Shown: positions 6,302 to 6,602 of the stretch, piece by piece
Layout: each line of letters begins with the position of its first letter
Position numbering within the stretch: the stretch's first letter is position 1
Source: Thiotrichaceae bacterium
GTDB lineage: Bacteria; Pseudomonadota; Gammaproteobacteria; Thiotrichales; Thiotrichaceae
Assembly: GCA_026992705.1 (NCBI GenBank)
Contig: JALWYT010000132.1
Span: 1 to 6,602 of the forward strand
DNA: 6,602 nucleotides
Direction: 5' to 3'
Notes under the pieces: generated by a model
What the model was told of the DNA's origin: nothing
Database searches by the model: none
What the model saw: the letters and a program-made list of their open reading frames with translations, nothing else
Made by a program: the position numbers and the translations under genes

Positions 6302-6602
6302 TTATTTCCCATTAGTAGTCAGTTGTAAGGCTCTACGAATCAGTTGTTCCTGTTCTTGTTGGTGTATTTTAAAGACACCAACGGCAGGTGCAGCAGCGGT
6401 TGGGCGGCTGACGCAGGTGATTTTTAGGTAGTCAAAGGCTCTAAAGCGGTGTTTGATGCTATCCCATGCTCCTTGGTTACGGGCTTCTTCTTGACACCAG
6501 ATTAACTGTTTCGCTCGTGGGTATTGTTCAAAAATATCAGCTAATGCTTGGCTTGGGAATGGGTAAAGTTGTTCAAGCCGAACAATGGCGGTATTTTGGA
6601 TA
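6302..6602 (-). CDS. sucA: 2-oxoglutarate dehydrogenase E1 component, C-terminal end (5' part outside window)
   Basis: The last 99 residues of an open frame entering from the right edge and ending at TAA 6304-6302. It carries the conserved C-terminal features of the thiamine-diphosphate-dependent E1 enzyme: IVRLEQLYPFP, then IWCQEEARNQGAWD, then SRPTAAAPAVGVFKIHQQEQ. The last corresponds to the 'GRPASASPAVG...HQ' tail typical of SucA. E1 decarboxylates 2-oxoglutarate and loads the succinyl group on the lipoyl arm of SucB. The catalytic thiamine-binding part is outside the window. The stop is two bases from the sucB start. Confidence 0.94.
   Translation of the reverse strand, partial: IQNTAIVRLEQLYPFPSQALADIFEQYPRAKQLIWCQEEARNQGAWDSIKHRFRAFDYLKITCVSRPTAAAPAVGVFKIHQQEQEQLIRRALQLTTNGK
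6305..6310 (-). promoter_or_regulatory. Ribosome binding site of sucB within the sucA 3' end
   Basis: GGGAAA (6310-6305, minus strand) lies just before the sucA stop. The GGGA core ends 7 bases before ATG 6299. Sharing this sequence with the sucA tail suggests translational coupling of E1 and E2. Confidence 0.5.

Overview
The window looks like a chromosomal segment of a moderately AT-rich gammaproteobacterium. The suc-type operon proteins, the tRNA-Val(GAC) with an encoded CCA end, and the Shine-Dalgarno sites all fit this. I cannot name the genus; a Thiotrichales-like lineage is only a guess.

Left part (1-3625, + strand) is a restriction-modification locus. It holds the C-terminal end of a type III-like DNA methyltransferase (Mod). 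Twelve bases later comes a complete 1075-residue helicase-nuclease (Res-like) with all main superfamily 2 helicase motifs and a C-terminal PD-(D/E)xK-type nuclease motif. The two form one transcription unit in which Mod protects DNA and Mod plus Res cleave unmodified DNA.

Middle part (3626-4101) is non-coding except for a tRNA-Val(GAC) gene on the minus strand (3920-3996). An imperfect hairpin overlaps the end of the res gene. A short minus-strand reading frame for a small, single-membrane-span peptide is interrupted by one TGA. The res gene and the minus-strand genes converge here.

Right part (4102-6602, minus strand) reads right to left: the end of sucA (2-oxoglutarate dehydrogenase E1), complete sucB (dihydrolipoamide succinyltransferase E2), and a 339-residue membrane protein of unknown function. 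Spacings of 2 and 14 bases indicate one operon. The gene after sucB is not lpd (E3), the usual partner, but the unknown membrane protein, which starts with TTG.

The tRNA gene therefore separates housekeeping TCA-cycle genes from a defence locus, an arrangement typical of an integration hotspot. No repeated tRNA end, integrase or transposase is visible in the window to prove integration. Nothing here clearly amounts to a new system. The best leads are the divergent type III-like R-M pair, the interrupted small membrane peptide and the sucB-linked membrane protein.
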